The translations under genes and the position numbers were made by a program. Shown piece by piece: positions 16,601 to 16,787 of a stretch of DNA of 16,787 nucleotides. Source of the stretch: CALXSC01 sp035470525 (GTDB lineage Bacteria; Pseudomonadota; Alphaproteobacteria; Rickettsiales; UBA1997); assembly GCA_035470525.1 (NCBI GenBank), contig DATIQT010000098.1:1-16787 (forward strand), written 5' to 3'. A model generated the notes under the pieces. That model searched no databases and was not told the DNA's origin. It was given only the letters and a program-made list of their open reading frames with translations. Position 1 is the first letter of the stretch. Every line of letters begins with the position of its first letter.

Positions 16601-16648
16601 GAAAAATATCAAGTCAAATACCAACAATAACACACTTTAATACTTAAA

Positions 16649-16745
16649 TAGACCTCCTGCGAAATAAATTTTTCTTCAAAAAATTATTTATGCAAAAAAG
16701 ACGAGTTTTTTAAAAAATTTAATTGGGAGGTGTATTTTTATACAT
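16649..16745 (-). repeat. Copy 2 of the dispersed repeat, inverted to copy 1
   Basis: On the minus strand the order is ATGTATA, then CTCGTCTTTTTTG, ATTTTTTGAAG and CAGGAGGTCTA, as in copy 1 at 44-141. Here CACCTCC (complementing AGGAGGT) is also present: ACCTCC at 16652-16657 and GGAGGT at 16726-16731 could base-pair and hide the SD-like sequence. The element ends about 100 bases before the virB3 start. No ORF follows the SD-like sequence at usable distance. Confidence 0.7.
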
Positions 16746-16770
16746 TGATCTAAATTAAATTTTTTAAAAA
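16707..16770. repeat. 18-bp perfect inverted repeat beside copy 2
   Basis: TTTTTAAAAAATTTAATT (16707-16724) and its exact reverse complement (16753-16770) enclose 28 bases that contain a second hairpin, TGTAT/ATACA at 16731-16744. It could extrude a long hairpin, act as a terminator for a gene to the right, or be the end of a mobile element. Confidence 0.65.
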
Positions 16771-16787
16771 GCGAAGTATTTTGTAGC

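Noticed and set aside
1..16787. CRISPR arrays, insertion-sequence transposases, rRNA or tRNA genes
   Set aside because: No regularly spaced direct repeats, no transposase reading and no rRNA or tRNA signature found on either strand.

Overview
This AT-rich window most likely comes from an intracellular alphaproteobacterium of the Rickettsiales or a close relative. The main reason is a minus-strand run virB3-virB4-virB6-virB6 in which the VirB6 proteins are very large, Cys-rich and tandemly duplicated, as in the Rickettsiales vir homolog (rvh) type IV secretion system. The other recognisable genes (pal, pccB, mraY, rnhA, holC, rsmA) are housekeeping genes compatible with a Gram-negative, peptidoglycan-using bacterium. 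The assignment rests on gene content and recalled family motifs, not on a database search.

Layout. Positions 1-218 hold no gene: there is a repeat at 44-141 and a bidirectional terminator at 168-201. Then come pal (minus, 219-710) and, divergently, pccB (plus, 862-2394). A compact plus-strand run mraY-rnhA-holC (2503-4497) follows, with overlapping or nearly touching genes. From about 4500 to 5490 lies an island without a recognised gene. It contains a palindrome, a string of hairpins ending in a strong intrinsic terminator, a broken-looking ORF, a REP-like pair of hairpins and a second palindromic repeat. Matching 16-base sequences sit at its two edges. rsmA (minus, 5493-6299) follows.

From 6385 to 16545 the minus strand carries the secretion genes. 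Transcription runs from high to low coordinates: virB3, virB4, a 923-residue VirB6 and a roughly 1,540-residue VirB6. VirB3 and the VirB6 proteins would form inner-membrane parts of the channel and VirB4 would be the ATPase. The larger VirB6 has about 230 residues of glycine-rich sequence, resembling the ALK/LTK-type glycine-rich fold, inserted into the loop between its second and third membrane segments. The other copy lacks it. This is the most striking coding feature of the window.

At the far right (16649-16745), upstream of virB3, is an inverted copy of the repeat at 44-141. Its 57-base core matches 48 of 57 bases without gaps and carries a perfect Shine-Dalgarno-like AGGAGGT that no start codon follows at usable distance. 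The best candidates for undescribed biology are this repeat family, the VirB6 insertion, and the structured intergenic island.
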